64,000 nucleotides of DNA from Cyanobacteria bacterium SIG26 (GTDB lineage: Bacteria > Cyanobacteriota > Vampirovibrionia > Gastranaerophilales > Gastranaerophilaceae): positions 101,456 to 165,455 of the forward strand of contig SUTS01000002.1 in the NCBI GenBank assembly GCA_015152555.1, given 5' to 3'. Position numbers and translations under genes: made by a program. Of this stretch, positions 36,238 to 45,588 are shown piece by piece; the stretch's first letter is position 1, and every line of letters begins with the position of its first letter. Under the pieces are notes generated by a model. That model was not told the origin of the DNA and ran no database searches. It saw only the letters and a program-made list of their open reading frames with translations.

Positions 36238-37443
36238 ATGTATAATATAAAAAAGATAACAAAAGATTTAATTTGGGTGGGCGCAAATGACAGAAGAATT
36301 GCACTATTTGAAGGTGTTTATCACGCTCCACAAGGTGTTTCATATAACTCATATCTTTTGATGGATGATAAAACAGTATTACTTGATACTGTTGATAAAG
36401 CTGTTACACATCAATTTATGGAAAACATTGAAAACTCTCTTGGTGGGAGAAATTTAGATTATTTAATCATTAACCACATGGAACCTGATCATTGTGCAGA
36501 AATTCCTACAATTTTGCAAAAATACCCAACTGTAAAAATTGTTTGTAACGCAAAAATTCAAGCAATGATTGGCCAATTTTTTGATTTTGAAATTCCACAA
36601 GAACAATATCTTATAGTAAAAGAAGGTGATGTTTTAAACACAGGTAAACATAATTTGACCTTCATTATGGCACCAATGGTCCATTGGCCAGAAGTTATGG
36701 TTACTTATGATTCAACCGATAAAATTTTATTCTCAGCGGATGCTTTCGGTTCTTTTGGCGCAATTGACGGAAATATTTTTGCTGATGAAGTTGACTGGGA
36801 AAATCGTTATCTTGATGAGGCAAGAAGATATTATACAAATATTGTAGGAAAATATGGACCACAAGTTCAAATGTTATTAAAAAAAGCATCCGGTGTTGAA
36901 ATAAACATGGTTTGCCCGTTACACGGTTATGTTTGGAGAAAAGATTTAGACAAATTTATCGATAAATATCAAAAATGGTCAACCTATACACCAGAAATCA
37001 ATTCCGTATTGATTGCATACGCATCAGTTTATGGCGGGACCCAAAATGCAGCTGAGATTTTAGCATCAAAACTTGCTGAATTAGGTGTAAAAGATATCAA
37101 AATGTTTGACGTTTCAGTTACACATTCATCTTATGTTGTTTCTGATGCGTTTAAATATTCACATATCGTATTTGCATCAACAACTTACAATAACGGAATT
37201 TTTGTAGAAATGGAAAACCTACTTCACGATATTGTGGCTCACAATCTTCAAAACCGTAAATTCGCAGTTATTGAAAACGGTTCTTGGGCACCACAAGCCG
37301 GCAGATTAATGACCGAATTATTATCACAACTCAAAAATAATGAATTTATTGGAGCTGGTATTTCTATCAAATCTGCAGTAAAATCAGATAAGATAGAGGA
37401 AATAGAAAATCTTGCAAAAGCAATCGTAGATACTATGAAATAA
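36238..37443 (+). CDS. Flavodiiron protein (FprA-like O2/NO reductase)
   Basis: Flavodiiron proteins reduce oxygen to water or nitric oxide to nitrous oxide and protect anaerobes. The N-terminal metallo-beta-lactamase-like domain has the diiron ligands H80-x-E82-x-D84-H85 (HMEPDH), H149 and D168, and a further His in PLHGYVW. The C-terminal flavodoxin domain binds FMN (YASVYGGTQNAAEILASKL). There is no rubredoxin extension, so the electron donor is separate. The true ATG gives 401 residues. It forms an operon with ferritin 14 bases downstream. Confidence 0.93.
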   Translation: MYNIKKITKDLIWVGANDRRIALFEGVYHAPQGVSYNSYLLMDDKTVLLDTVDKAVTHQFMENIENSLGGRNLDYLIINHMEPDHCAEIPTILQKYPTVKIVCNAKIQAMIGQFFDFEIPQEQYLIVKEGDVLNTGKHNLTFIMAPMVHWPEVMVTYDSTDKILFSADAFGSFGAIDGNIFADEVDWENRYLDEARRYYTNIVGKYGPQVQMLLKKASGVEINMVCPLHGYVWRKDLDKFIDKYQKWSTYTPEINSVLIAYASVYGGTQNAAEILASKLAELGVKDIKMFDVSVTHSSYVVSDAFKYSHIVFASTTYNNGIFVEMENLLHDIVAHNLQNRKFAVIENGSWAPQAGRLMTELLSQLKNNEFIGAGISIKSAVKSDKIEEIENLAKAIVDTMK

Positions 37444-37457
37444 TAAAGGAGAAAATT

Positions 37458-37967
37458 ATGTTAGACAAAAAATTGGAAGCTGCATTTAATGACCAAATTA
37501 ACAAAGAACTTTATTCTGAATACTTATATCTTGGTATGAAAGCAATTTTTGCTGATATGAATTTGCCGGGATTTGTAAACTGGTTCGATGTTCAAGTACA
37601 AGAAGAAAGAGCTCATGCGATGGGTATGTTTGACTACGTGCACGAACGCAACGCTCAAGTGACTTTGGCAGCAATCGACAAACCTGAAATTAAAGGCTCT
37701 ACTCCGCTAGAAATCTTTGAACAAGTGTTAGAACACGAAGAATATGTAACATCAAGAATTAATGCACTTATGGATGTTGCAGAAGAAGTTAAAGACCGCG
37801 CAGCTTTGTCTTTCTTGGATTGGTACCTAAAAGAACAAGTAGAAGAAGAATCAAGTGTTGGCGGAGTTTTGGCTAATTTAAGACTCATCGGAGATGACAA
37901 AAAAGCTTTATTTATGCTAGATAAAGAACTTGCTACAAGAACATTTGTAGCTCCGGTTATTGGGTAA
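37458..37967 (+). CDS. Ferritin
   Basis: A four-helix bundle iron-storage protein of 169 residues. The ferroxidase ligands are E17, E50 and H53 (QVQEERAHAMGMFDYV), with the later Glu/Gln set in EHEEYVTSRI and LKEQVEEESSV. It lacks heme ligands of bacterioferritin. AAAGGAG precedes the ATG. It is coupled to the flavodiiron gene, a common oxygen and iron defence pairing. Confidence 0.95.
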   Translation: MLDKKLEAAFNDQINKELYSEYLYLGMKAIFADMNLPGFVNWFDVQVQEERAHAMGMFDYVHERNAQVTLAAIDKPEIKGSTPLEIFEQVLEHEEYVTSRINALMDVAEEVKDRAALSFLDWYLKEQVEEESSVGGVLANLRLIGDDKKALFMLDKELATRTFVAPVIG

Positions 37968-37982
37968 AATATATTTTTTATT

Positions 37983-38010
37983 AAGGCGGCGAGGAAAACC
38001 TCGCCGCCTT
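37983..38010. terminator. Shared hairpin between ferritin and a convergent pilin gene
   Basis: AAGGCGGCGAGG, loop AAAA and CCTCGCCGCCTT form a perfect 12-base stem. The flanks are only weakly U-rich on either strand. Confidence 0.7.
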
Positions 38011-38015
38011 AACTA

Positions 38016-38732
38016 TTATTTTGTTGAATTTAAAACAGCCCTACCTGCATTAGTCGCTGGTTCTACAGTTGCGCCATGAAATACTATATGAAACACATCT
38101 CCCATTCCGTTCTTACCTGTAACTTTACAAGGTTTATTACCCCAGCCATTTTCACTTGGATCGTCACAAACAACATCTTTATTAGGACCAACAAGACCAT
38201 TAACATCAATAAAACCTACACATAAATTTTTTTCATTAACCCACATATCAGCATCAAAAACATTTCCTGGTGGAGGAGTACATTCCTTAATCATTGGATA
38301 AAAGCCAACAATTGACCCATCAGACAATGAATAAATAATTGCATTAGGTGCAAATAAAACAGCTCCTATCTCTGTTTCATAACTATATACTGACCCATTT
38401 GGTAGTTTGAAATTTTCAGTTGTAGGTTGACCAATATAAGCATACCCCGACAAGGTTCCATTTAACAATGCACACATTGATCTAGTCACTGTCGGATCAT
38501 CAGATGCACCACCACAATCTGCGTTTAGTCCACTGTAATCAAAATCATACTGGGCTTTTGCCATCAAACCTGCTTGGTTTAATGTCGATAAGGTTTTCTT
38601 AAACTGTGAGCGAAATTGTTGACTTTTTGTGTTGGTGATTAATGTTGGAATTGTCATTGCCGCAACAACTCCTATTATACCCAAAGTAATCAATACTTCT
38701 GCAAGAGTAAAACCATTACGATTCATCATCAT
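38016..38732 (-). CDS. Prepilin-like protein
   Basis: The mature N-terminus is GFTLAEVLITLGIIGVVAAM after a leader of MMMNRN. The globular part carries DVNGLVGPN and a closing GDVFHIVFHG, similar in kind to the copy at 31499. Cysteine pairs in the C-terminal half suggest disulfides. Three ATGs in tandem (38732, 38729, 38726) follow GGAGG and CGAGG, so the exact start is ambiguous. No pilus assembly genes adjoin. It converges with ferritin. Confidence 0.85.
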   Translation of the reverse strand: MMMNRNGFTLAEVLITLGIIGVVAAMTIPTLITNTKSQQFRSQFKKTLSTLNQAGLMAKAQYDFDYSGLNADCGGASDDPTVTRSMCALLNGTLSGYAYIGQPTTENFKLPNGSVYSYETEIGAVLFAPNAIIYSLSDGSIVGFYPMIKECTPPPGNVFDADMWVNEKNLCVGFIDVNGLVGPNKDVVCDDPSENGWGNKPCKVTGKNGMGDVFHIVFHGATVEPATNAGRAVLNSTK

Positions 38733-38807
38733 CCTCGAATATCCTCCATATTTTGTGCAAAAAACTTCCATATACAAGTATAACAAATTGTATATAATAT
38801 TTCAAAG

Positions 38808-38830
38808 GGGGTTGAAAAAATTTCAACCCC
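38808..38830. terminator. Hairpin after ilvE
   Basis: GGGGTTGAAA, loop AAA and TTTCAACCCC make a perfect 10-base stem, 26 bases beyond the ilvE stop. The U tract is short (CCCTTT on the minus strand). Confidence 0.5.
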
Positions 38831-38855
38831 GCCCAATTATTATACATTCAAAAAT

Positions 38856-39890
38856 CTAAGCTATAATCCTTATCCAACCTTCTGGAGCTTCGATTTTACC
38901 CGATTGAATTCCTGTTAATGTATCATACATTTTTTGCGAAATTGGTCCCATTTCATCCATACCTGATGGGAAACAAATCTCTTTACCGTGATCAACAATT
39001 TTACCAACAGGTGAAATCACTGCAGCAGTTCCACACAAACCGCATTCCGTAAATTCAGAAAGTTCTGTTAAATAAACATCTCTTTCTTCAACTTCCAATC
39101 CCAAATATTCTTTTGCAACATACATCAAAGAGCGTCTTGTTATTGACGGCAAAATAGTATTAGATTTTGGCGTAACAATTTTATTATCCTTTGTTACAAA
39201 GAAGAAATTGGCACCACCTGTTTCTTCAACTTTTGTACGTGTCAAAGCATCCGGATACAAGTTTTCATCATAACCTTCTTTATGTGCTTGAACAATTGCA
39301 TGTAAACTCATTGCATAATTTAAACCTGCTTTAACATGACCTGTACCGTTTGGTGCAGCACGATCAAAATCACTTACTTTTAATGTAATAGGTTTTGCGC
39401 CACCTTTAAAATATGGACCAACAGGAGATGCAAATATTCTAAATTGATATTCCGCTGATGGTTTAACCCCCATAACAGGCGCTGAACCAAACATATATGG
39501 TCTTAAATACAAAGAAGCCCCAGTTCCATAAGGTGGTACATATTTTAAATTAGCTTTAACAACTTTTTCCACAGCTTCTACAAATTTTTCTTCAGGAAAT
39601 ACCGGCATTTCCAAACGCTTTGCAGTATCTGCCATTCTTTTTGCATTCATTTCAGGTCTAAAAACAACAACTTTGTCATCAACAGTTGTATATGCTTTCA
39701 TACCTTCAAAACAAGTTTGTGCATATTGTAAAACACCTGCACACTCGTTTAATACAATATTTTCATCTTCTGTTAAATAACCGTCTTCCCATTTGCCGTC
39801 TTTGTAATTTGCGACAAATCTAACATCTGTTTTGTAATAACCAAACCCAATATTTGCCCAATCAATATTTGCTTTTTCTATATTTATCAT
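38856..39890 (-). CDS. ilvE: Branched-chain amino acid aminotransferase
   Basis: IlvE catalyses the last step of leucine, isoleucine and valine synthesis with PLP. The 344-residue protein shows YAQTCFEGMKAY, RPYMFGS, and the PLP lysine block GTGHVKAGLNYA. VEETGGANFFFV and ECGLCGTAAVISPVG bind substrate and phosphate. The architecture is that of the larger class (BCAT) found in many anaerobes. Its start is preceded by AAGGAG. It is followed by a hairpin. Confidence 0.95.
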   Translation of the reverse strand: MINIEKANIDWANIGFGYYKTDVRFVANYKDGKWEDGYLTEDENIVLNECAGVLQYAQTCFEGMKAYTTVDDKVVVFRPEMNAKRMADTAKRLEMPVFPEEKFVEAVEKVVKANLKYVPPYGTGASLYLRPYMFGSAPVMGVKPSAEYQFRIFASPVGPYFKGGAKPITLKVSDFDRAAPNGTGHVKAGLNYAMSLHAIVQAHKEGYDENLYPDALTRTKVEETGGANFFFVTKDNKIVTPKSNTILPSITRRSLMYVAKEYLGLEVEERDVYLTELSEFTECGLCGTAAVISPVGKIVDHGKEICFPSGMDEMGPISQKMYDTLTGIQSGKIEAPEGWIRIIA

Positions 39891-39960
39891 AATAACTCCT
39901 TATTAATCATACTAATTATATGATAAATAAAGAAAAAACGGTAGTTTTTAGAAAATATTA

Positions 39961-42111
39961 TTATACGCTTTGTTGTGCAGCTTTTTTACTTACTTCGTCC
40001 CACAAAATATTTAGAGCTTGTAGTTCTTTTCTAACTTTAGGATCGTTTAAAATATCTTCTAAAACTTTTTTATTAACATCAGTTAATTTATATGAAAATT
40101 CCGCCGAAGAATCACCACCAACTTTGTGACACAATTCGTGTAATGCTACTTCTAAATTATCAGCAAATGGTGCCATTTCAAGGAATTTTTTATCTACCCA
40201 AAAACCTTTTGAAATGCCATTATCAATAATTGCTTCGGCATTTGTTGTTTTATACATATTGCTTTCTGAAAGATTTTCTTTGCTAAACATTAAAATTTTA
40301 GTGTCTATTTCTTCTTTTGAAAAACCTACTTTTTCTAATGCTTTTGACAATGATTTTAGTGCTTGTTTAATAATGGCAATTTTTGGCATCTCAAATTCAT
40401 TTGGTATAACAACTTCATGATTTCTAACTTCACCAATCAATTCTTTTATGGTTCTCATACCACAATAAGTAAAATGTTCTTTACAAATAATATAACCCTC
40501 ATTTATCAAATCCTTACAAATATCTTCAGAACATGAGCTATACGCTACATATTTTTCAGGAAAATTAACCATCTTGCCAATACTTTGTTGTCCTGTATCT
40601 GCATAATATATAAACGAGTCTAAAAATACATCTTTTGGTGTGTAAGATAATACTGATTTATGTTTAAAAACATCTTCAAGCGCTTTCATTACTTGTATCT
40701 TTTCTAATTGAGTTGTTTCATATTGAGATAACCATCCTGCAATATCTTTCAATTGAGATTCATTCAAAGAGGTTCTATCCCTTGATATATCTATTACTAT
40801 TTGTGGCGGTTTCTTTTTAAGGAATAATACAAAATCATCTAAACCGTCATAACTTCCATCATATTCAAATCTTTGACCAGCAATATATATACCGCCTTTT
40901 TCACCTTTTTCAAGTCTTTTTATACCAAATACTTCATTTTCAAATTCCGGTGTTTTAAAATGGGTATTATGTGAATGATAAAAACGATTTATTGTTTTTC
41001 TTAAAGACTCTAATAAATCTCTATCGTTTGTTGTAAATTCAACAAAATTACCGTCGTAAATATCTGATTTGTTTAACGAATAAGCCAAAACTCGTTTGTC
41101 AGAAAATTCACCTTGTTTTAATGTATAATCAACCACCCAATTATCTGAACCATATCTAACATTTTCTGCACCTTTGTCACGTAAAAGTTTTAATGTCGCC
41201 ATTTTTAAACCTTCACCATAATTACCTGCAGCTTTTTCATTATTTCTTTTTGTTGATTCTCCAATATAAATAGCTTTATCCGGTGTATATGTTGAATCAC
41301 CTTCAATTCTAACTTTAAAACTGCCGTCAGCTTGTGGTGTAAATTTCAATCTTAAACCATCTAATGTTTGTCCATGACCATCAAAAATATTTTGCAACAT
41401 ATCACGTGCAATTTTATCATTATCCCATTGAACTGAATCTGCATATCTTTCAGAAACTGTTGTTAATCTTTCTTTTACTGGGGTAAAATCTATACGTTCA
41501 GTTCGTTCAACATTCATTTGGTTTGTTTTTGGCATAGAAAAACTAAAACCACCATCTGGGGCAATTTCTGGAATATCTATTGGTTTAATATATTCTCTAT
41601 TTTTTGTTTTTGTAACAAAACCACCATCAAAATCTATACCATTTTCTTTTCTTACATATTTTTGTTTATTTATTACAAAAGATTTTGTGTAATCATAATC
41701 TAAACCCTCAGAAATCTTTATACGCATATTTGATAAAATTGCCGCATCAATTTCATCAGCATCTATTCCAAAGCTTATTTTTATTTTATTTTTTAATTTT
41801 GTAATCTCATCCATCAAACTTTTATTTGATTCTACATAAGAGTCTTTTGCGCCTTTTAAAGCTTCATAACCATCTTTTAATTCTCCAACTTCTTTTTCTA
41901 ACGCTTTTATTGCTTTATTTTTACCTCTTACAACTCCGCCAGCTATTACTGCTGCAGATAATGCTGTTGCTAAAACAGCTCCGCAAACTTTTTTATTGCT
42001 GGTTTTTGTTTCTATACTTGGTTGTACTTCATTATTTAAAATTTGTTCATCTTTTGCTTTGAATACCGGTATTATTGTATTTGTAACCTTGTAATTTGGG
42101 GTAATTAACAT
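39961..42111 (-). CDS. GHKL-type ATPase domain fused to an HExxH metallopeptidase-like domain
   Basis: This 716-residue protein has a membrane span (about 41-61), a coiled coil (about 62-112), then a GHKL-like ATP site: N box MLQNIFDGHG (238-247), VRIEGDST (267-274, with Glu-Gly-Asp in place of DxGxG) and GNYGEGLKMA (297-306). The last 60 residues contain HELCHKVGGDSSAEF (658-672), with HExxH and a Glu nine residues on, like zinc peptidases. I know no named family with this pairing. The start is the ATG at 42111 (AAGGAA upstream). The longer TTG frame begins inside the dnaN terminator. Confidence 0.65.
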   Translation of the reverse strand: MLITPNYKVTNTIIPVFKAKDEQILNNEVQPSIETKTSNKKVCGAVLATALSAAVIAGGVVRGKNKAIKALEKEVGELKDGYEALKGAKDSYVESNKSLMDEITKLKNKIKISFGIDADEIDAAILSNMRIKISEGLDYDYTKSFVINKQKYVRKENGIDFDGGFVTKTKNREYIKPIDIPEIAPDGGFSFSMPKTNQMNVERTERIDFTPVKERLTTVSERYADSVQWDNDKIARDMLQNIFDGHGQTLDGLRLKFTPQADGSFKVRIEGDSTYTPDKAIYIGESTKRNNEKAAGNYGEGLKMATLKLLRDKGAENVRYGSDNWVVDYTLKQGEFSDKRVLAYSLNKSDIYDGNFVEFTTNDRDLLESLRKTINRFYHSHNTHFKTPEFENEVFGIKRLEKGEKGGIYIAGQRFEYDGSYDGLDDFVLFLKKKPPQIVIDISRDRTSLNESQLKDIAGWLSQYETTQLEKIQVMKALEDVFKHKSVLSYTPKDVFLDSFIYYADTGQQSIGKMVNFPEKYVAYSSCSEDICKDLINEGYIICKEHFTYCGMRTIKELIGEVRNHEVVIPNEFEMPKIAIIKQALKSLSKALEKVGFSKEEIDTKILMFSKENLSESNMYKTTNAEAIIDNGISKGFWVDKKFLEMAPFADNLEVALHELCHKVGGDSSAEFSYKLTDVNKKVLEDILNDPKVRKELQALNILWDEVSKKAAQQSV

Positions 42112-42141
42112 AACTAAATTTCCTTCTACTTTTGCACATAT

Positions 42142-42176
42142 AAAAAGACGCAAAATAAATATTATTGCGCCTTTTT
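42142..42176 (-). terminator. Terminator of dnaN
   Basis: On the minus strand a stem of AAAAAGGCGCAA with TTGCGTCTTTTT (one G-T pair) is followed by a T run, about 25 bases beyond the dnaN stop. Confidence 0.8.
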
Positions 42177-42199
42177 TATATATTATTTACAAAAGTTAA

Positions 42200-43321
42200 T
42201 TATCTTATTTGAACAGGCATTATCAAACAAATAAAATCATCTTCACTATTTGGTTTCAAAACTGTTGCTGATAAACTTGCATTTAGTCCGATAATTACTT
42301 CATCACTTTCAATTATTCTCAATGCATCTAACACAAATTTATAATTGAATGCTATTAAAAGTTCTTCTGCTGTATATTGTATATCGATTTTATCTTCTGA
42401 TTTACCAGAATCCGGTGTATCTGCAGATAGCGTTAATTCATTATCTGCAAACAACATTTTTACAATACTTGTTTTATCATTAACCATTACAGAAACTCTT
42501 TCTAATGCTGAAATAAGTTGTGAAACATTTACAATAGCTTGTTTTGGACTTTCTGAAGGTATTAATTGATTATATTTTGGGAATTGTCCGTCTAATAGCC
42601 TTGATATTGTAAGTGTTTTTTCTGTTTTTAATACAATTGTAGACTTATCTTTGCAGATTTTTATAGATTCATCATCTATAAATGCACCCATCTTCATAAA
42701 TTCATTCAATGTTCTTGAAGGTATAATCAGTTGTGTTTGTTCGTTGATGTCAGAATTTATTTTTTCTCTAACTCGCGCAAGTCTATTACCATCTGTTGAT
42801 GCGATTTCTAAAATACCATTTGAAAAATCACAAACAATACCTGATAAAAGGTTACTTACTTCATAACTTGCTGCAGCAAAACCTGCTTGTCTAATTGCTT
42901 TTAAAAATGGCTTTAATTCAACATCAAAACATTTTGTATCATCCATTTCATAATTAGAAACTTCTGGTGGAAATTCTGATGCAGAAATTCCGATAATGTC
43001 AAACTTTGATTTTCTACAAGTTATATTTACATTTGTTCCACCTTCTTCAACATCAATAGTTACCAAATCATTACCTAATTTTGAAACTATTTCATTTAAT
43101 TTTTTTGCAGGAAGTGTAATTTTACCTGTTTGTTCAACTTGAGCATCTACCTCTGTTATAACTGTTAAAACTAAATCTGTTGCAGTTAAACGAATTATAT
43201 TATTTTCTAACGCTTCTATTAAAATATTATACAAAACCGGCTGAACAGCTTTTTGAGATGTTGCACGTTCAACAATTTTAATACCGTTAAATAAATCTTC
43301 TTTCTTAATAATAAATTTCAT
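42200..43321 (-). CDS. dnaN: DNA polymerase III beta sliding clamp
   Basis: The clamp encircles DNA and holds polymerase III. The 373-residue protein begins MKFIIKKEDLFNGIKIVERA and ends LIMPVQIR. In between come RNILIEA-like ALENNIIRLTATDLV, the second-domain EFMKMG region and the third-domain RLLDGQFPKYNQLIPSES, all standard for three repeated clamp domains. GGGA precedes the ATG. It lies next to the origin candidate at 44 kb, and dnaN often adjoins oriC. dnaA is not in the window. Confidence 0.96.
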   Translation of the reverse strand: MKFIIKKEDLFNGIKIVERATSQKAVQPVLYNILIEALENNIIRLTATDLVLTVITEVDAQVEQTGKITLPAKKLNEIVSKLGNDLVTIDVEEGGTNVNITCRKSKFDIIGISASEFPPEVSNYEMDDTKCFDVELKPFLKAIRQAGFAAASYEVSNLLSGIVCDFSNGILEIASTDGNRLARVREKINSDINEQTQLIIPSRTLNEFMKMGAFIDDESIKICKDKSTIVLKTEKTLTISRLLDGQFPKYNQLIPSESPKQAIVNVSQLISALERVSVMVNDKTSIVKMLFADNELTLSADTPDSGKSEDKIDIQYTAEELLIAFNYKFVLDALRIIESDEVIIGLNASLSATVLKPNSEDDFICLIMPVQIR

Positions 43322-43408
43322 TTTCTAATCCCTACTCTTACTACATTTTCTTAAATTATAAAATAAATAAAACACTATGAAAACCAATATAAACAAATGT
43401 TACAGGCT

Positions 43409-43987
43409 TTATTTATTATTTTTTTTACTACCGCCAAACCATTCTATCATTGGTCTTATTTCTCCACATTCTATATTATATTTTTTCGCTAGTTCACTAT
43501 TAAAAACTCTATCTATTCTTAAATTAACTTTTGGAATATCTGCAATATCTAATTCATTTTTTTCAACATCAAAATATTCCGAATAATTCAAACCCTCTTT
43601 TGCACAATTTGGTAATCTTACATAACCTTGAGTATCGTCATAATAACAAAGCCCAAATGTTCTACATACAATCCCTCGATAATCATATACACAGCATTCT
43701 CCATTTATTAAAAAAGGACAAGTATATTCAAACCTTTCTCCTTTAAATTCTTTTCTGTTCATCAATAAATTTCTTATATTTTGTTGCACTAGAATTTTTG
43801 TATTTTGCGGAAGGTTTATATATCCTTGAGTAAGATAGGTAAATTCTATCTGCGAATATGGGTATTCCCCTTGAACACAACACTTGGAACAACCTCTTTT
43901 ACATTTTATATATTGCTTCTGTGATTCAAATAAAATATCAATTAGTTTATCAAAATCGTTTATAAACTGGCTGTATTCAATTAACAT
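43409..43987 (-). CDS. YkgJ-type zinc/iron-chelating cysteine-cluster protein
   Basis: This 192-residue protein has the cysteine pattern of the CxxCxxxC (YkgJ) family: CKRGCSKCC near residues 29-37, then ECCVYDYRGIVCRTFG about 97-112. Such proteins bind a metal or Fe-S cluster; their cell role is not settled. It is a plausible single gene and lies between dnaN and the origin candidate. No ribosome binding site is visible right before its ATG. Confidence 0.75.
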   Translation of the reverse strand: MLIEYSQFINDFDKLIDILFESQKQYIKCKRGCSKCCVQGEYPYSQIEFTYLTQGYINLPQNTKILVQQNIRNLLMNRKEFKGERFEYTCPFLINGECCVYDYRGIVCRTFGLCYYDDTQGYVRLPNCAKEGLNYSEYFDVEKNELDIADIPKVNLRIDRVFNSELAKKYNIECGEIRPMIEWFGGSKKNNK

Positions 43988-44040
43988 TTTTGTAACCCTT
44001 TAAAATAAACACTTTTCAAAACAATTATACTACAAATTAT

Positions 44041-44344
44041 CATTGTAGAAAACTTTGTAGAAAATATGTTAATAAAAATTTTAGTTTTATACATTTTTCT
44101 ACAACAATTATATTTAAATAATCTTTTCTACATTTTATGAATATTTCACAAATATTTTTCTACATTTTATTAACAGTCTTTATTTAGCTGATAATAATAG
44201 TTTCGAGAGTTTTCTACAAATATTTAGACACTATTATCATGATTAATATTATTAATTAATATATTTATATATTTTATTATTATATATAGTATAAAATTTT
44301 TTCAAAAAAAGGATTATTTATTTTTTTTATAATATAATTATATT
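44041..44344. other. Candidate replication origin (oriC): DnaA-box cluster plus AT-rich unwinding element
   Basis: Six exact copies of TTTTCTACA occur: minus strand at 44044-44052 and 44056-44064, plus strand at 44095-44103, 44124-44132, 44156-44164 and 44210-44218. This nonamer is one base from TTTTCCACA, a cyanobacterial-type DnaA box, and two from the classical TTATCCACA. A very AT-rich block (about 44221-44345) follows. dnaN is 720 bases away, and the G/C strand bias changes here. The 357 bases between the YkgJ-type gene and hisS hold no gene. I infer origin function. Confidence 0.7.
44333..44338 (+). promoter_or_regulatory. -10 box of a probable leaderless hisS promoter
   Basis: TATAAT ends six bases before the hisS ATG and a second TATAAT overlaps five bases upstream (44328-44333). 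There is no ribosome binding site. The promoter lies within the AT-rich element. Confidence 0.5.
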
Positions 44345-45586
44345 ATGGCTGAAATTTTAAAAGTATTAAAAGGAACAAAAGATATTTTGCCACAGGATAT
44401 TAATATGTGGCAATTTGTTGAAAAAAAAGCAAACGAAATTTTTTCAACTTATGGGTTTAAAGAAATTAGAACTCCAATAATTGAAGTTACTGAACTGTTT
44501 TCACGTGGTGTTGGTGATACAACAGATATTGTAAATAAAGAAATGTACACATTTGATAAAAGTGATCGTTCAATAACATTAAGACCTGAAAATACAGCGG
44601 GAGTTGTCCGTTCTTATATAGAAAATGGAATGTCAAGATTATCTGCTCCGGTAAAACTTTGGTATAAAGGGCCAATGTTTAGATATGAAAGACCTCAAGC
44701 CGGTCGTCAAAGACAGTTTCATCAAGTTGGTGTAGAAATGTTTGGCATAAAACAAGCTACTGCAGATGCTGAGGTTATTTTAGCTGCAGTGAGTTTCTTA
44801 AAATCTTTAGGATTAAATGACTTAGATGTAGAAATAAATTCTCTTGGTTGTCCTGTTTGTCGTGAAGATTTTAAAAATAGACTTAAAGCAGTTTTAAAAC
44901 CTTATTTTGAAGAACTTTGTGATGATTGTAAAAACAGATATGAAAAAAATCCATTAAGATTACTTGATTGTAAAGTAGACTCTTGCAAAAAAATATTTGA
45001 AAAACCTGAAATACAACAAGTAATAAATTCTGATTTTATTTGTGATGAGTGTAATAATCATTATACAGAATTAAAATTATATTTAGATAAAATGGGTATA
45101 AAATATTGCGAAAATAAATTATTAGTAAGGGGACTAGATTATTATAATAGGACTGTTTTTGAAATAAAATCAAATAATTTAGGTTCTCAAAATGCTGTAT
45201 GTGGTGGCGGAAGATATGATAATTTAGTAGCGCAACTAGGTGGAGAACCAACTCCTGCCGTGGGGTTTGCTATGGGTATGGAAAGATTGATATCTTTAAT
45301 GGAGAAACAAGAATCTAAAAAATTAGATGGTTATATAGTTTCAAATTATACAGTTGATGCGCTAATTTTTGCAGAAGAATTGAGAAACCAAGGTTTGAGT
45401 GTTGAGTTTGACTTAACAAATAAAAAATTCACAAAACAACTGGAAAAAGCTTCAAAAGTTGCAAAATATGCATTTATTTTAGGTGAAGATGAAGTTTCAA
45501 ACAATCAGGTTTCTATAAAAAATTTAGAACAAGGAACACAAATAAAAGTAGATAGAGCAAATTGTGTAAAAATGTTAGAATTATAA
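44345..45586 (+). CDS. hisS: Histidyl-tRNA synthetase
   Basis: HisRS attaches histidine to tRNA(His). Its class II motifs are clear: motif 1 region FKEIRTPIIE, motif 2 FRYERPQAGRQRQFHQ, the histidine A/B sequences RGLDYYNRTVFEI and GGRYDNL, and motif 3 AVGFAMGMERL. The C-terminal anticodon-binding domain ends the protein at 413 residues. A leaderless transcript is likely. It converges with the LicD gene, two bases beyond its stop. Confidence 0.97.
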   Translation: MAEILKVLKGTKDILPQDINMWQFVEKKANEIFSTYGFKEIRTPIIEVTELFSRGVGDTTDIVNKEMYTFDKSDRSITLRPENTAGVVRSYIENGMSRLSAPVKLWYKGPMFRYERPQAGRQRQFHQVGVEMFGIKQATADAEVILAAVSFLKSLGLNDLDVEINSLGCPVCREDFKNRLKAVLKPYFEELCDDCKNRYEKNPLRLLDCKVDSCKKIFEKPEIQQVINSDFICDECNNHYTELKLYLDKMGIKYCENKLLVRGLDYYNRTVFEIKSNNLGSQNAVCGGGRYDNLVAQLGGEPTPAVGFAMGMERLISLMEKQESKKLDGYIVSNYTVDALIFAEELRNQGLSVEFDLTNKKFTKQLEKASKVAKYAFILGEDEVSNNQVSIKNLEQGTQIKVDRANCVKMLEL

Positions 45587-45588
45587 AT

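Noticed and set aside
42112..42153. TTG start for the GHKL/HExxH protein
   Set aside because: It falls inside the dnaN terminator hairpin, and the ATG at 42111 has AAGGAA upstream.
43010..43018. A seventh TTTTCTACA inside dnaN
   Set aside because: It is a single isolated copy in coding sequence about 1 kb from the cluster and can be chance; not counted as part of the origin.
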